From Paraburkholderia domus (lineage in GTDB: Bacteria > Pseudomonadota > Gammaproteobacteria > Burkholderiales > Burkholderiaceae), in NCBI RefSeq assembly GCF_905220705.1, contig NZ_CAJNAT010000008.1, forward strand, positions 62,001-126,000: DNA of 64,000 nucleotides, read 5' to 3'. Within the stretch, counting starts at the first letter, position 1; each line of letters opens with the position of its first letter. Shown one piece after another: positions 26,379-34,935 of this stretch. The notes beneath the pieces were generated by a model. It had not been told where the DNA came from and did no database searches. It was given only the letters and a program-made list of their open reading frames with translations. A program made the position numbers and the translations under genes.

Positions 26379-27749
26379 TCAATCCACCAGCACGATCCGC
26401 TTGATATCGCCGACGATAAAGATGTACGACAGCGCGCCGATCAACGCGACCGCGCCGATGAACACCAGCGCACCGACAAACGAGCCGGTTGCCGCGACGA
26501 TGAAACCCACCACCAGCGGCGTGACGATACCGGCCAGATTGGCGGCAAAGTTGAAGATGCCGCCGGTCACACCGAGCAGACCGTCCGGCGCGATGTCCGA
26601 CACCAGCGTCCAGCCTAGCGCCGCCATCCCCTGCGCGAAAAACGCCACCGACAGAATCGCGATCACCACCACGTTGCTCTCGACATAGTTGGCGAGAATG
26701 ATCGTCGACGCGAGCAGCAGGCCGGCAATGATCGGCAGCTTGCGCGCCACATTCGGCGACTTGCCGCGACGCAGCAGCCAATCGGAGAAGATGCCGCCGA
26801 ACATCACGCCGATCGACGCGGCAATGAACGGCATGATCGCGAAGAAGCCGATCTTCAGCCATGCCATATGGCGTTCGGTGGCGAGATAGGTGGGGAACCA
26901 GGTGAGGAAGAACACCAGTGTCGAGTTGCCGGCGAACTGGCCAAGGCAGATGCCGGTCAACTGACGATGCTTGAGCAGGCGTCCGATGGTGCGCCATTCA
27001 AAACCGCTCTTGGCCGATGCAGCCGGTGCGCTGGAAGAATCGGCATCTTTCTTCCCGTGTGTCAGACCGCCGCCTGCTTCGATATAGTCGAGCTCCTCCT
27101 GATTAGCGGAAGGATGATCGTGCGGCTCGCGATAGAACATCCACCAGATCACACCGAACACCAGACCCACACCGCCCACCACGTAGAACAACGAACGCCA
27201 GCCGAATGCGCCCATCAGCATGAACATGAACGGGCTGAAAAACGCGAGGCCGATATATTCGCCGACGGTATATGTGCCGGTCGCCATTGCGCGTTCGCTC
27301 TGCGGAAACCATGTGGCGACCACACGGCTATTGGTCGGAAAGCACGGTGCTTCCGACACGCCGAGGCCAAGCCGGAACACGAACAACGCGCCGATGCCAT
27401 GCACGAGCCCTTGCGCCAGCGTGAACAGCGACCAGAACGTCATCGACAGGAAATAGGTCAGCTTGCTGCCGAAGCGGTCGAGAAACAGCCCGCCCGGAAT
27501 CTGCGACGCTACATAGCTCCACGAGAACACGGAGAACAGCAACCCCATCAGCGCGGCATTGATGCCGAGTTCTTTGGTCAACTGCGGCGCCGCGATGCCG
27601 AGCACCGTGCGGTCCAGATAGTTGATCATCGTGCCGACCGCTAGCAGCCCGAGAATCTGATAGCGGGCTTTCGAGCGGCGCGCGGTGCTCGCCGTGGCAT
27701 TCGTTTGGGCCGTTGCATCGGCGGGGGTGGATTGAATGGGTTGTGGCAT
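26379..27749 (-). CDS. MFS transporter, anion:cation symporter family (probable quinate/shikimate uptake)
   Basis: 456-residue major facilitator with 12 predicted membrane segments in two halves and a hydrophilic central loop (about 215-255). The ACS-family signature is present: NYLDRTVLGIAAPQLTKELG in the first helix, IPGGLFLDRFGSK in the loop 2-3 region, and GLGVSEAPCFPTNSRVVATWFP in the helix 4-5 region. ACS members carry organic anions such as hexuronates, glucarate and tartrate. GAGGAGA precedes the ATG. It is the third gene after the type II dehydroquinase and quinate/shikimate dehydrogenase, so import of quinate or shikimate by proton symport is the natural assignment. Confidence 0.88.
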   Translation of the reverse strand: MPQPIQSTPADATAQTNATASTARRSKARYQILGLLAVGTMINYLDRTVLGIAAPQLTKELGINAALMGLLFSVFSWSYVASQIPGGLFLDRFGSKLTYFLSMTFWSLFTLAQGLVHGIGALFVFRLGLGVSEAPCFPTNSRVVATWFPQSERAMATGTYTVGEYIGLAFFSPFMFMLMGAFGWRSLFYVVGGVGLVFGVIWWMFYREPHDHPSANQEELDYIEAGGGLTHGKKDADSSSAPAASAKSGFEWRTIGRLLKHRQLTGICLGQFAGNSTLVFFLTWFPTYLATERHMAWLKIGFFAIMPFIAASIGVMFGGIFSDWLLRRGKSPNVARKLPIIAGLLLASTIILANYVESNVVVIAILSVAFFAQGMAALGWTLVSDIAPDGLLGVTGGIFNFAANLAGIVTPLVVGFIVAATGSFVGALVFIGAVALIGALSYIFIVGDIKRIVLVD

Positions 27750-27811
27750 GGCGTCTCTGTCTCCTCGGTCTGGTTGTGTACCCGGTTGTGCACGGCTCGC
27801 GTGCTACCGGT

Positions 27812-28717
27812 TTAGCGTCCCCCGGGGGGACTTCCTGCGGGGCGTTGCAACAAGGACTGGAAATGCGTGTAAACGCGCTCGGCGTCGGGCTCGAGACCCG
27901 TGAAGATACGCATCGCGTCGACCGCCTGATACACCGCCATGCCGCCGCCGCTCAGCGTGCGGCAGCCGAGCGCTTCCGCTGCCTGCAATAACGCGGTGCG
28001 GATCGGAAAATAGACGATATCCGCTACCCACAAATCGCGGTGCAGCAATTCGACCGGCAATGGCAAGCCCGGCAATTTCGCCATGCCAGTAGGCGTCGCA
28101 TGAATCAGGCCATTCGCGGCGGCGAGCGAATCGGCCAGCGAACTGCCGGCGCTGACGGCGGATGCGGGGAAACGCTTCTGCAATTCCGCAGCTAGCGATG
28201 CGGCGCGCGCGGCGTCCACGTCGAATAGCGTGAGCGTTTGCGCGCCCATCGTCAGCGCGGCATGCGCGACCGCCGCGCCCGCGCCGCCCGCGCCCAGTTG
28301 CACGACGCGCTCCAGCGACACATCCGGCAGTCCGCGCTGGAATGCACGCGCGAAACCGGACCAATCGGTGTTGTGGCCGATACGTTTGCCGTCCTTGAAC
28401 AGGACTGTGTTGACCGCGCCAAGTGCGCGCGCGTCGTCGGACAATTCGTCGAGCAGCGGGATCACGGCTTGCTTGCACGGGTAGGTGATGTTCAGTCCGT
28501 TGTAGCCCATGCGTTCGGCGGCGACGAGCAAATCGGAGAGCGCCGTGATGTCCAGCTTCAACGCTTCCAGATCGATGCGCCGATACACATAGTGCAAGCC
28601 GAGCTTGCTGCCCTCCTCCTCATGCATCGCCGGGGTGAGCGATCCGCCGATACCCGAACCGATCAGGCCGACGAGAAACGATTTTGCGCTCGCTTGAGTG
28701 TTCGCTTGTGCGTTCAT
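27812..28717 (-). CDS. Quinate/shikimate dehydrogenase (QsuD-like, catabolic)
   Basis: 301-residue AroE-superfamily oxidoreductase. Substrate-binding motif is [13 protein letters not shown] (S26, T28); biosynthetic AroE has Ser in the T28 position, and Thr marks the quinate-oxidising subgroup such as C. glutamicum QsuD. Catalytic residues K82 ([10 protein letters not shown]) and D118 (HNTD) are present, as is the nucleotide loop GAGGAGAAV (142-150). NAD is the expected cofactor for this subgroup. It would oxidise quinate to 3-dehydroquinate and shikimate to 3-dehydroshikimate. It overlaps the dehydroquinase gene by four bases. This is therefore a catabolic paralogue, not the housekeeping AroE. 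Confidence 0.88.
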   Translation of the reverse strand: MNAQANTQASAKSFLVGLIGSGIGGSLTPAMHEEEGSKLGLHYVYRRIDLEALKLDITALSDLLVAAERMGYNGLNITYPCKQAVIPLLDELSDDARALGAVNTVLFKDGKRIGHNTDWSGFARAFQRGLPDVSLERVVQLGAGGAGAAVAHAALTMGAQTLTLFDVDAARAASLAAELQKRFPASAVSAGSSLADSLAAANGLIHATPTGMAKLPGLPLPVELLHRDLWVADIVYFPIRTALLQAAEALGCRTLSGGGMAVYQAVDAMRIFTGLEPDAERVYTHFQSLLQRPAGSPPGGR

Positions 28718-29169
28718 TTCGCCGCCCTATTCTTAAGGATGACCGCCATCCGCTCCAGAGCAAGCACATAGCCCTGCGTGCCGCAGCCGACGATGATCGC
28801 CTCGGCCACCGCCGACACGTACGAGTGGTGCCGGAACGCTTCGCGGCGATGCACGTTTGAAATATGCACTTCGATGACAGGCTTTTCGATCGCGGTGAGC
28901 GCGTCGGCAATCGCCACCGAGGTATGCGTGTAAGCCGCCGGATTGATCACGACGCCGTCGACCTTGGTACGCGCCGCATGCAGCCAGTCGATGAGTTGAT
29001 GCTCGGCGTTCGACTGACAGAAGTCGACCGACAGATCCAGCCGGTCGCCCGCATCGCGGCAGAGTTTCGCGACGTCGTCGATCGTTTCCGAGCCGTAGAT
29101 GGCCGGCTCACGCGTGCCGAGCAGGTTGAGATTCGGTCCATTGAGGACCAGCACTGATGCAAAACTCAT
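28714..29169 (-). CDS. aroQ: Type II 3-dehydroquinate dehydratase
   Basis: 151-residue dodecameric enzyme that dehydrates 3-dehydroquinate to 3-dehydroshikimate. Motifs: [19 protein letters not shown] with the catalytic Tyr at about 25, the [12 protein letters not shown] substrate loop, and [18 protein letters not shown]. The start is ATG 29169 with GGAG upstream; a longer in-frame opening at 29262 is rejected because it lacks family support and runs into the promoter. First gene of the aroQ, quinate dehydrogenase, MFS operon. In this setting it feeds the degradative branch, joining quinate to the dehydroshikimate dehydratase encoded divergently. Confidence 0.95.
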   Translation of the reverse strand: MSFASVLVLNGPNLNLLGTREPAIYGSETIDDVAKLCRDAGDRLDLSVDFCQSNAEHQLIDWLHAARTKVDGVVINPAAYTHTSVAIADALTAIEKPVIEVHISNVHRREAFRHHSYVSAVAEAIIVGCGTQGYVLALERMAVILKNRAAK

Positions 29170-29489
29170 GACGACCACTCCTGCAAAGATAAGACATAAA
29201 GCGGGCCACAGCACGCGCCGCGGCGCTACAACGTAAGCGCAGTGTGCGCGCATTGGCCGCAATCGTCATTCGGGGTTTATACGAATTTGTACCATCTAGT
29301 TAGTTTGTATAAACTGTCGAAAATTTCGGTTAACGCGGGTGTTTTCAATCTTCGAGTTGCTGGCCGCGGGTAACTAGCTGGACCATTTTGCGCATTGCAG
29401 CATGGCGGACCGCAAAGTATGCGGACGCTGCACAGCGGCCGTTTCGCGCCGTCCCAACAGTCGTTTCATCGTTTTTGCAGGAGCCGTTC
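29170..29489. promoter_or_regulatory. Divergent promoter region, aroQ / dehydroshikimate dehydratase, with dyad operators
   Basis: A 320-base divergent control region. GTTTATAC (29275-29282) and GTATAAAC (29307-29314) form an inverted repeat; the right arm is also part of a tighter 14-base palindrome, AGTTTGTATAAACT (29302-29315). This AT-rich block is distinctive in the region and is the best candidate for the regulator that switches quinate/shikimate catabolism. AGGAG at 29479-29483 serves the plus-strand gene at 29490. Confidence 0.65.
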
Positions 29490-31373
29490 ATGCAGCGTTC
29501 GATTGCCACCGTGTCGATCAGCGGGACCCTCATCGAGAAGCTGACCGCAATCCAGGCAGCCGGCTTCGAAGGCGTCGAGATCTTCGAGAACGACCTGCTG
29601 TATTTCGACGGCTCGCCCGCGGACGTGCGGCGCATCGCCGAGGATCTCGGGCTGAAGATCATGCTGTTCCAGCCGTTCCGCGATTTCGACGGGGTGAGCC
29701 CGGAGCGCCTCGAGCGCAATCTGGATCGGGCGAAGCGCAAGTTCGACGTGATGCACGAACTGGGTACGGACCGGATTCTGGTGTGCAGCAACGTCTCGCC
29801 CGATACCATCGGCGACGATTCGCTGATGACCGACCAGCTGGGCGCGTTGGCCCGCGCGGCCGAAGCGGCCGGCGTAATCGCCGGTTATGAGGCGCTTGCA
29901 TGGGGCAAGCACGTGAAGACCTACCGCCATGCGTGGAAGCTGGTCAACGCGGTGAATCATCCAAATCTCGGGCTCGTGCTCGACAGCTTTCATACGCTGT
30001 CGCTAAACGATACGGTGGACGCGATCGCGGACATTCCGGGCGACCGCATCGCCTTCGTGCAAATCGCCGACGCGCCGAAGCTGGCCATGGATGTGCTCGA
30101 ATGGAGCCGCCATTACCGCTGTTTCCCGGGTCAGGGCGATTTCGACCTGGCAGGTTTCACCGCGCAGGTCGTGAAAACCGGCTACTCAGGGCCGCTTTCG
30201 CTCGAAATTTTCAATGACGGCTTTCGCGCCGCACCGACCACCATCACCGCGGCGGACGGCCATCGCTCGCTGTTGTTCCTCGAGGAACAGACTCGCGCGC
30301 TGCTTGAGTCCACGCAGCAACCGGTCGGCAAGCTCTATCAATCGCCCGCTGCGCCCGCTCATGTCGGCTATCAGTTTCTCGAGTTTGCCGTCGACCACAC
30401 GACCCGCGCGCATCTCGTCGACTGGCTCGGCAAGCTGCGCTTTCGCCAGGCCGGCCAGCATCGTTCGAAAGATGTGACGCTGTTTCAGCACGGCGCGGCG
30501 TCGATCGTGCTGAACGCCGAGCCGGATTCATTCGCCAACGCCTTCTTCCAGCAGCATGGGTTGTCGCTGTGCGCGTCGGCGTTTCGCGTGGACGACGCCA
30601 ATCAGGCGTTCGAACGCGCCGCCGGGTTCGGCTACGCGCCGTTCTCAGGGCAGATCGGCCCGAACGAACGCGTGCTGCCCGCCGTGCAGGCGCCCGACGG
30701 CAGCCTGAACTATTTCGTCGACGAGACGCCGGACCAGCCCACCCTGTTCGAAGCCGATTTCGTGCTCACCGACGTCAATGGTCCGGCCGAAGTGGGGCCG
30801 CTCACGCGCATCGACCACGTCTGCCTGTCGGTGCCGGCGCCTTCGCTGGATACGTGGGTCCTGTTTCTGCGCACTGCGCTCGGCTTCCAGGCCGAGCCGG
30901 GCGTGCTGGTGCCCGATCCTTATGGGCTGGTGCGCAGCCGCGCGCTGCGCAGTCATGACGGAACGGTACGCATCGTACTGAACGCGTCGGTGGACCATCA
31001 CACGGCGGTAGCTGAGGCATTGCACACTTACCATGGCTCGGGCCTGAACCACGTCGCGTTCAGCACGGGCGATATCTTCAACGCAATTCCCGAGTTCGTC
31101 GCCGACGGCCTGCCGGTGCTGCGCATCCCGCGCAATTACTACGACGACCTCGCCGCCCGCTATGCGCTGCCAGACGAGACGCTCGAGGCGCTGCGCGCGC
31201 ACAACATCCTGTACGACCGGGACGAACGCGGCGGCGAGTTCTTCCACGCGTACACAGAACAACTGGACCAGCGCTTTTTTATGGAAATTGTCGAGCGGCG
31301 CGGCGGCTACGACGGCTACGGCGCGGCCAATGCGGCTGTGCGGCTCGCGGCGCAGGCCCAGCGCCGCAAATAG
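29490..31373 (+). CDS. quiC: 3-Dehydroshikimate dehydratase fused to HPPD-like domain (QuiC type)
   Basis: 627-residue fusion. Residues 1 to about 270 form a sugar-isomerase-like TIM barrel with the metal ligands of the P. putida enzyme at the same positions: E134 (GYEALAWG), D165 (LVLDSFH), Q191 (VQIADA), E239 (SLEIFND). Residues from about 290 on are two vicinal-oxygen-chelate repeats like 4-hydroxyphenylpyruvate dioxygenase, with RIDHVCLS, GLNHVAFS and a final EIVERRGGYDGYG that supply His-His-Glu. The first domain turns 3-dehydroshikimate into protocatechuate. The role of the second is unclear from sequence. ATG 29490 has AGGAG six bases upstream; divergent from aroQ. Confidence 0.92.
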   Translation: MQRSIATVSISGTLIEKLTAIQAAGFEGVEIFENDLLYFDGSPADVRRIAEDLGLKIMLFQPFRDFDGVSPERLERNLDRAKRKFDVMHELGTDRILVCSNVSPDTIGDDSLMTDQLGALARAAEAAGVIAGYEALAWGKHVKTYRHAWKLVNAVNHPNLGLVLDSFHTLSLNDTVDAIADIPGDRIAFVQIADAPKLAMDVLEWSRHYRCFPGQGDFDLAGFTAQVVKTGYSGPLSLEIFNDGFRAAPTTITAADGHRSLLFLEEQTRALLESTQQPVGKLYQSPAAPAHVGYQFLEFAVDHTTRAHLVDWLGKLRFRQAGQHRSKDVTLFQHGAASIVLNAEPDSFANAFFQQHGLSLCASAFRVDDANQAFERAAGFGYAPFSGQIGPNERVLPAVQAPDGSLNYFVDETPDQPTLFEADFVLTDVNGPAEVGPLTRIDHVCLSVPAPSLDTWVLFLRTALGFQAEPGVLVPDPYGLVRSRALRSHDGTVRIVLNASVDHHTAVAEALHTYHGSGLNHVAFSTGDIFNAIPEFVADGLPVLRIPRNYYDDLAARYALPDETLEALRAHNILYDRDERGGEFFHAYTEQLDQRFFMEIVERRGGYDGYGAANAAVRLAAQAQRRK

Positions 31374-31581
31374 GCGCGTTCGGCCAGCCACGCCACAGGA
31401 CGGCGGTATTCGGCCTGCCGTCTGCTGATTCCGGCAGATCGGGCACGGCGCATGCTTCATCGGCTCAGGCGGGCGCGCCGCACCGATATAATGGCGGTTG
31501 ATCCGCGGCCCGGTGCCGCGCGCACTCAGCCCCACACGGGCATCGCGCGCACCGTCGTCCGAATGAAACGCCAGGAGAGAT

Positions 31582-31914
31582 ATGAAGAAGTTTGCCGTAG
31601 TCCTGTCAGTTCCCCTGCTTCTCAGCGCTTGCGCGTACTTCCAGAAGAACCCGGATGCCGGCGAGCCCGTTACGGACACCACCACGCAGCGCTCGGTCAA
31701 CGACGTGGTCGCCTGCCTGACGCAAGTGGCAACCAGCCACAACGCCGCGTTCAAGTCGGCCGCGATCCCTCAGGGCCAGATGCTCGACTTCGGCGATTCG
31801 AATATCGTCAAGGTGCGCAGCGACAATGGCGCGACCACCTATCGCTTCTACGCGGGCACACGCCACGTAGGCAATCTTTGGATTGAATCGGCGAGCAAAA
31901 CCTGCGCGCCGTAA
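31582..31914 (+). CDS. Small conserved lipoprotein
   Basis: 110-residue protein with a lipoprotein signal (MKKFAVVLSVPLLLSAC; lipobox LLSAC, Cys at about 17). The mature part is about 94 residues with no domain I recognise, containing a second and third Cys (VACLTQ and the C-terminal KTCAP) that could form a disulfide. AGGAGAG precedes the ATG. Placement in the inner or outer membrane cannot be told; the residue after Cys is Ala, which does not favour inner-membrane retention. No functional link to its neighbours is visible. Confidence 0.8.
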   Translation: MKKFAVVLSVPLLLSACAYFQKNPDAGEPVTDTTTQRSVNDVVACLTQVATSHNAAFKSAAIPQGQMLDFGDSNIVKVRSDNGATTYRFYAGTRHVGNLWIESASKTCAP

Positions 31915-32070
31915 GGTAAGCAAAGGTAACAATCGGCCAGGTGTAACGGTCGGTAACTTGTTCCGGCGCAATCATAATGTCACGGTGTTACAGGACAATG
32001 GTGTCTTAAGAATCGTTTAAGACTTCATCCGCATGATCCGTTCGACACTATCCCGCACAAGGTGCGCTCC

Positions 32071-32331
32071 ATGAACCAGCCCGACCACAACACGAATGAG
32101 ACGACAGCGCCAGCGAAGCGGCCCACGATTCTGCGCCGCCTGCTGAGCCACCACGAACTGGCGACGCTGCTGCTGTTGCTGCACGCGCCGATCGACGCGT
32201 CCGCGAAACCCGAGATTCCGCAGCTTCACGAAGCCGGCTTGATCGAAACGGTTTCCGGCCAGGCAGGCGCCTCGCATATCCGTCTGACACCCGAAGGCAA
32301 CGCAGTGCTGCGCGGGCTCGGCGTAAAATAA
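32071..32331 (+). CDS. Hypothetical small winged-helix-like protein
   Basis: 86-residue cytoplasmic protein. The segment RLLSHHELATLLLLLHAPID, then IPQLHEAGLIETVSG, then HIRLTPEGNAVLRGLG has the helix-helix-wing rhythm of small DNA-binding domains (compare the AGLI..... RLTPEG wing of MarR-like proteins). This is a resemblance only. AAGGTG lies upstream of ATG 32071. It is preceded by repeated GGTAAC/GTGTAAC motifs (31918-31960) that could be control sites. I do not recognise a named family. Confidence 0.6.
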   Translation: MNQPDHNTNETTAPAKRPTILRRLLSHHELATLLLLLHAPIDASAKPEIPQLHEAGLIETVSGQAGASHIRLTPEGNAVLRGLGVK

Positions 32332-32350
32332 GGCGGGTTTTACATTTTAA

Positions 32351-32680
32351 TTACGCCTGCCATACGCCGTACCCCGCCTCACGCAGTCCAATCGCCAATT
32401 CCACTTCCATATCCTGTGCGCCGCGGTAAGGCATTGGATTGAATACTTCATACAACTCGGGCACGAGGCGCAGGCCGTAATCGCGCACGTAGCGATTTGC
32501 CTGAATGCCGGCTTTGTGCCGGTCGAATCTCAGATCCGGGTCCAGTCCCGTCATTCCTACATACACGCATGGCTTGTCGAACCGGTAATCCGGATTCGCG
32601 CGGCGAAAGCGCGCCTCGTTCCAGACCTTGTCGTCGAGCGCGACAACGTAGACGTAGTAATGATGCTTGCGACGAACCAT
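32351..32680 (-). CDS. GIY-YIG nuclease-like small protein
   Basis: 109-residue protein matching the GIY-YIG fold pattern: YVYVVAL (9-15) and VYVGMTGLDP (39-48) as the two core strands, followed by RFDRHKAG (Arg/His, 51-58) and a late Glu in MEVELAIGL (E94). The insertion between the two strands (WNEARFRRANPDYRFDKP) is longer than in UvrC-type domains. Nuclease activity on DNA is possible but not shown. It lies 12 bases after the PAS-AraC gene on the same strand, so the two are probably co-transcribed, an unusual pairing. Whether it cuts DNA is an open question. Confidence 0.65.
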   Translation of the reverse strand: MVRRKHHYYVYVVALDDKVWNEARFRRANPDYRFDKPCVYVGMTGLDPDLRFDRHKAGIQANRYVRDYGLRLVPELYEVFNPMPYRGAQDMEVELAIGLREAGYGVWQA

Positions 32681-32692
32681 GTGGGCGGCAGA

Positions 32693-33460
32693 TCAGCTTC
32701 GCGAGGTTCCGTGCAGCAGCATGCGGTACTCCGTCGGCGTGATGCCGACGGTCGCCTTGAATTGGCGCGTAAAGGCGCTGTGGTCGGTGTAGCCGCAGAG
32801 CGCGGCGACATCGGTGACCTTGTCGTGCGAAACCAGCAGCGCGGTGGCGGCGTCCAGCCGCGTTTTCAGCAACACCTGGCGCGGCGTCAAATGAAACACT
32901 TTGTGAAAGTAGCGCTCCAGTTGCGCCACCGACATATCCGCCATGGCAGCAAGCTGTTTCAAATTTAACGGCTGCACGTAATTTTCCTGGATGGACTGCA
33001 CCACTGCAGCCAGCCGGCTGTAAGCAGGATGACTGCTTTCGTCCGCTTTCAGATCGCGGGAGATGCCGGCGAGGCCGACCACCTTGCCCGCCGGATCACG
33101 CAACGGCTGCTTGCAGGTCAGGCACCAACCCGGCTGGCGGCCGGGATACAGGTGCAGTTCAAGTTGATCGATCATCTGGTTGCCGACGTTGATGATCGCT
33201 TCGTCCTGTGCGGTATAGATGCGGCCGAAGCGGCGCGGGAATACGTCTTCGGCGGTCTTGCCGAGCAAAGCGGCCTTTTCCTTGAAACCGCAGCGCGAGG
33301 CCAGCGTGCGATTGACCAGTGCATAGCGAGCGTGCGCGTCCTTGACGAAAAACACGACGTCCGGCATCGCGTCGAACACGGGCTCGAGCAGCGTGAAATG
33401 CGACAGCATGCCGGACAGCGTTGCGTCGTCCGGTTCGAGCGGATGAGCCAGCGTGTTCAT
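32693..33460 (-). CDS. AraC-family regulator with PAS domain
   Basis: 255-residue regulator. The N-terminal half is a PAS sensor (FDAMPDVVFFVKDAHARYALVNRTLASRCGF, about 30-60, to GLAGISRDL, about 145). The C-terminal half is the double helix-turn-helix of AraC proteins (LKQLAAMADMSVAQLERYFHKVFHLTPRQ, then DVAALCGYTDHSAFTRQFKATVGITPTEYR). The start is ATG 33460; upstream extension in the same frame is not protein-like. It follows the hydroxyproline catabolic genes on the same strand with about 195 bases between, and AraC-type regulators with this architecture accompany hydroxyproline clusters, so it is the probable activator of that pathway. Confidence 0.88.
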   Translation of the reverse strand: MNTLAHPLEPDDATLSGMLSHFTLLEPVFDAMPDVVFFVKDAHARYALVNRTLASRCGFKEKAALLGKTAEDVFPRRFGRIYTAQDEAIINVGNQMIDQLELHLYPGRQPGWCLTCKQPLRDPAGKVVGLAGISRDLKADESSHPAYSRLAAVVQSIQENYVQPLNLKQLAAMADMSVAQLERYFHKVFHLTPRQVLLKTRLDAATALLVSHDKVTDVAALCGYTDHSAFTRQFKATVGITPTEYRMLLHGTSRS

Positions 33461-33654
33461 CGTACGGGTTCCGTGGTCGGTGCGGTTGTGCGTTGGTCGG
33501 CGCTTGAGTCGATGCGCTCGCCGAGCGCTCAACAGTGCATTTGCGCGCGCGTTTGCCGGTACGTTCGTCCGTACGGCTACGCAGGCGGGCGCCTGCGGTT
33601 GATTATAGGGCCGTGCGGTTGGTGACAATATCCAGGGGACGTACGGTGCCTGGG

Positions 33655-34935
33655 TCACTCGGCCGGCTGCTGCTCCGCGCTCGCCGCCATCAAGGTGCCG
33701 ATTTGCGCAGGGCTGAACGGCGGGCGCGGCGCTGCGGCCTGCCAGCCGAAATACAGCCCAGCCGCTGCGCCGCAGATTCTCCCCTGGCATGCGCCCATTC
33801 CGCAGCGGGTATGCAGCTTCGCCTCGCGCCAATCTGGATAGGCGCGCACCTCGCCGATGCTGACGTCTTCGCAACGACAAAGCAGCGTGGCATCGTCGGG
33901 TAGCGTGCGCGCGGCCGCTTGCAGCGCAAACGCCGCTTCGACGCGCTTGCCGAAACGCCGCCAGCGGGCTCGTTGCACATGCAGCGCGCTGCGGCTTGCG
34001 AGGGCGCCGCTTGCCGAAAGACCCGCGATCTCACCTTCCACACCCGCCAGCTCCGCGCCGCCGACGCCCGTGCTTTCGCCTGCCGCCAGCACGCCTTCGA
34101 CCGAAGTCCGCTGCTCGCCGTCGACGACGATCTCACCCGCCTCGCTGATGGCACAGCCCAGCGCTTGTGCAAGCGTGATATTCGGCACGAGTCCATAGCC
34201 GCAGGCGATGCGCTCGCAGTCAAGCGTCAACTCTCGCTGCCCGCGCCGAATCGTCACGCGCTCGACGCGGCCATCTCCATGCGCTTGCCGGACGATGCTG
34301 CCAGTCCAGTAACGCACGCCCGCGAAGCCGCGCGTCATGGCAACGGCCTGCCGCAACTTCGCCGGCTCGCCCAGCAGAGAGACTCCGAAGCGCGCAACCT
34401 CGAGTGCCGACGCCTGCTCAACGACCGCCACCACCTGTGCTCCGGCAGCACGCGCGGTGGCGAGCGCGGCGACCAGCAAAGGTCCGCTGCCCGCAATCAC
34501 GATCCGTTCGCCGCGCACCGGCATGCCGCCTTTGATGAGTGCCTGGAGCGCGCCTGCACCCGTTACGCCGGGCAGCGTCCAGCCGGCAAATGGTAATAGC
34601 CGCTCGCGTGCGCCGGTCGCGAGGATCAACCGATCGTAGCTGACAGACACGCCACCCTGCTCAGCTGACTCAAGCAGCAAACCGCGCGGACCCAAAGGCG
34701 CGATCACGCGAGTCGACGGGAAAAGGGTGACGTTGTTTTGCGTCTTCAAGGCGGCGAGCAACCCGTGCAGCGGCGCTTGCGGCGGATGGCCCGGACCTTG
34801 CCGCCAGATTTGGCCACCGGCGCGCGGGTTATCGTCGAGCAGCGCGACCGTGGCGCCTTCGCGCGCCGCTGCCTGCGCGGCGGTCAACCCAGCCGGACCG
34901 GCGCCCACCACAACGATATCGAAGTGCTGCTTCAT
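33655..34935 (-). CDS. D-hydroxyproline dehydrogenase, FAD/NAD(P)-binding alpha subunit (HcnB-like)
   Basis: 426-residue pyridine-nucleotide-disulfide-type flavoprotein: FAD loop VVGAGPAGLTAAQAAAREG (6-24), second dinucleotide loop IVIAGSGPLLVAALATARAAG (about 145-165), and a C-terminal BFD-like cluster-binding segment with LLCRCEDVSIGEV, then TRCGMGACQGRIC (four Cys). This is the HcnB/OoxA-type subunit that passes electrons between FAD and iron-sulfur centres. Its start overlaps the stop of the ferredoxin-like subunit by four bases. With the beta and gamma subunits it oxidises cis-4-hydroxy-D-proline to a pyrroline carboxylate at the inner membrane or in the cytoplasm. Confidence 0.88.
   Translation of the reverse strand: MKQHFDIVVVGAGPAGLTAAQAAAREGATVALLDDNPRAGGQIWRQGPGHPPQAPLHGLLAALKTQNNVTLFPSTRVIAPLGPRGLLLESAEQGGVSVSYDRLILATGARERLLPFAGWTLPGVTGAGALQALIKGGMPVRGERIVIAGSGPLLVAALATARAAGAQVVAVVEQASALEVARFGVSLLGEPAKLRQAVAMTRGFAGVRYWTGSIVRQAHGDGRVERVTIRRGQRELTLDCERIACGYGLVPNITLAQALGCAISEAGEIVVDGEQRTSVEGVLAAGESTGVGGAELAGVEGEIAGLSASGALASRSALHVQRARWRRFGKRVEAAFALQAAARTLPDDATLLCRCEDVSIGEVRAYPDWREAKLHTRCGMGACQGRICGAAAGLYFGWQAAAPRPPFSPAQIGTLMAASAEQQPAE

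Noticed and set aside
12684-32027. The 15-mer TCGTTTAAGACTTCA occurs at 12684-12698 and again at 32013-32027
   Set aside because: For 64 kb, about two exact 15-base matches are expected by chance, and the flanks do not match. Not called as a repeat family.
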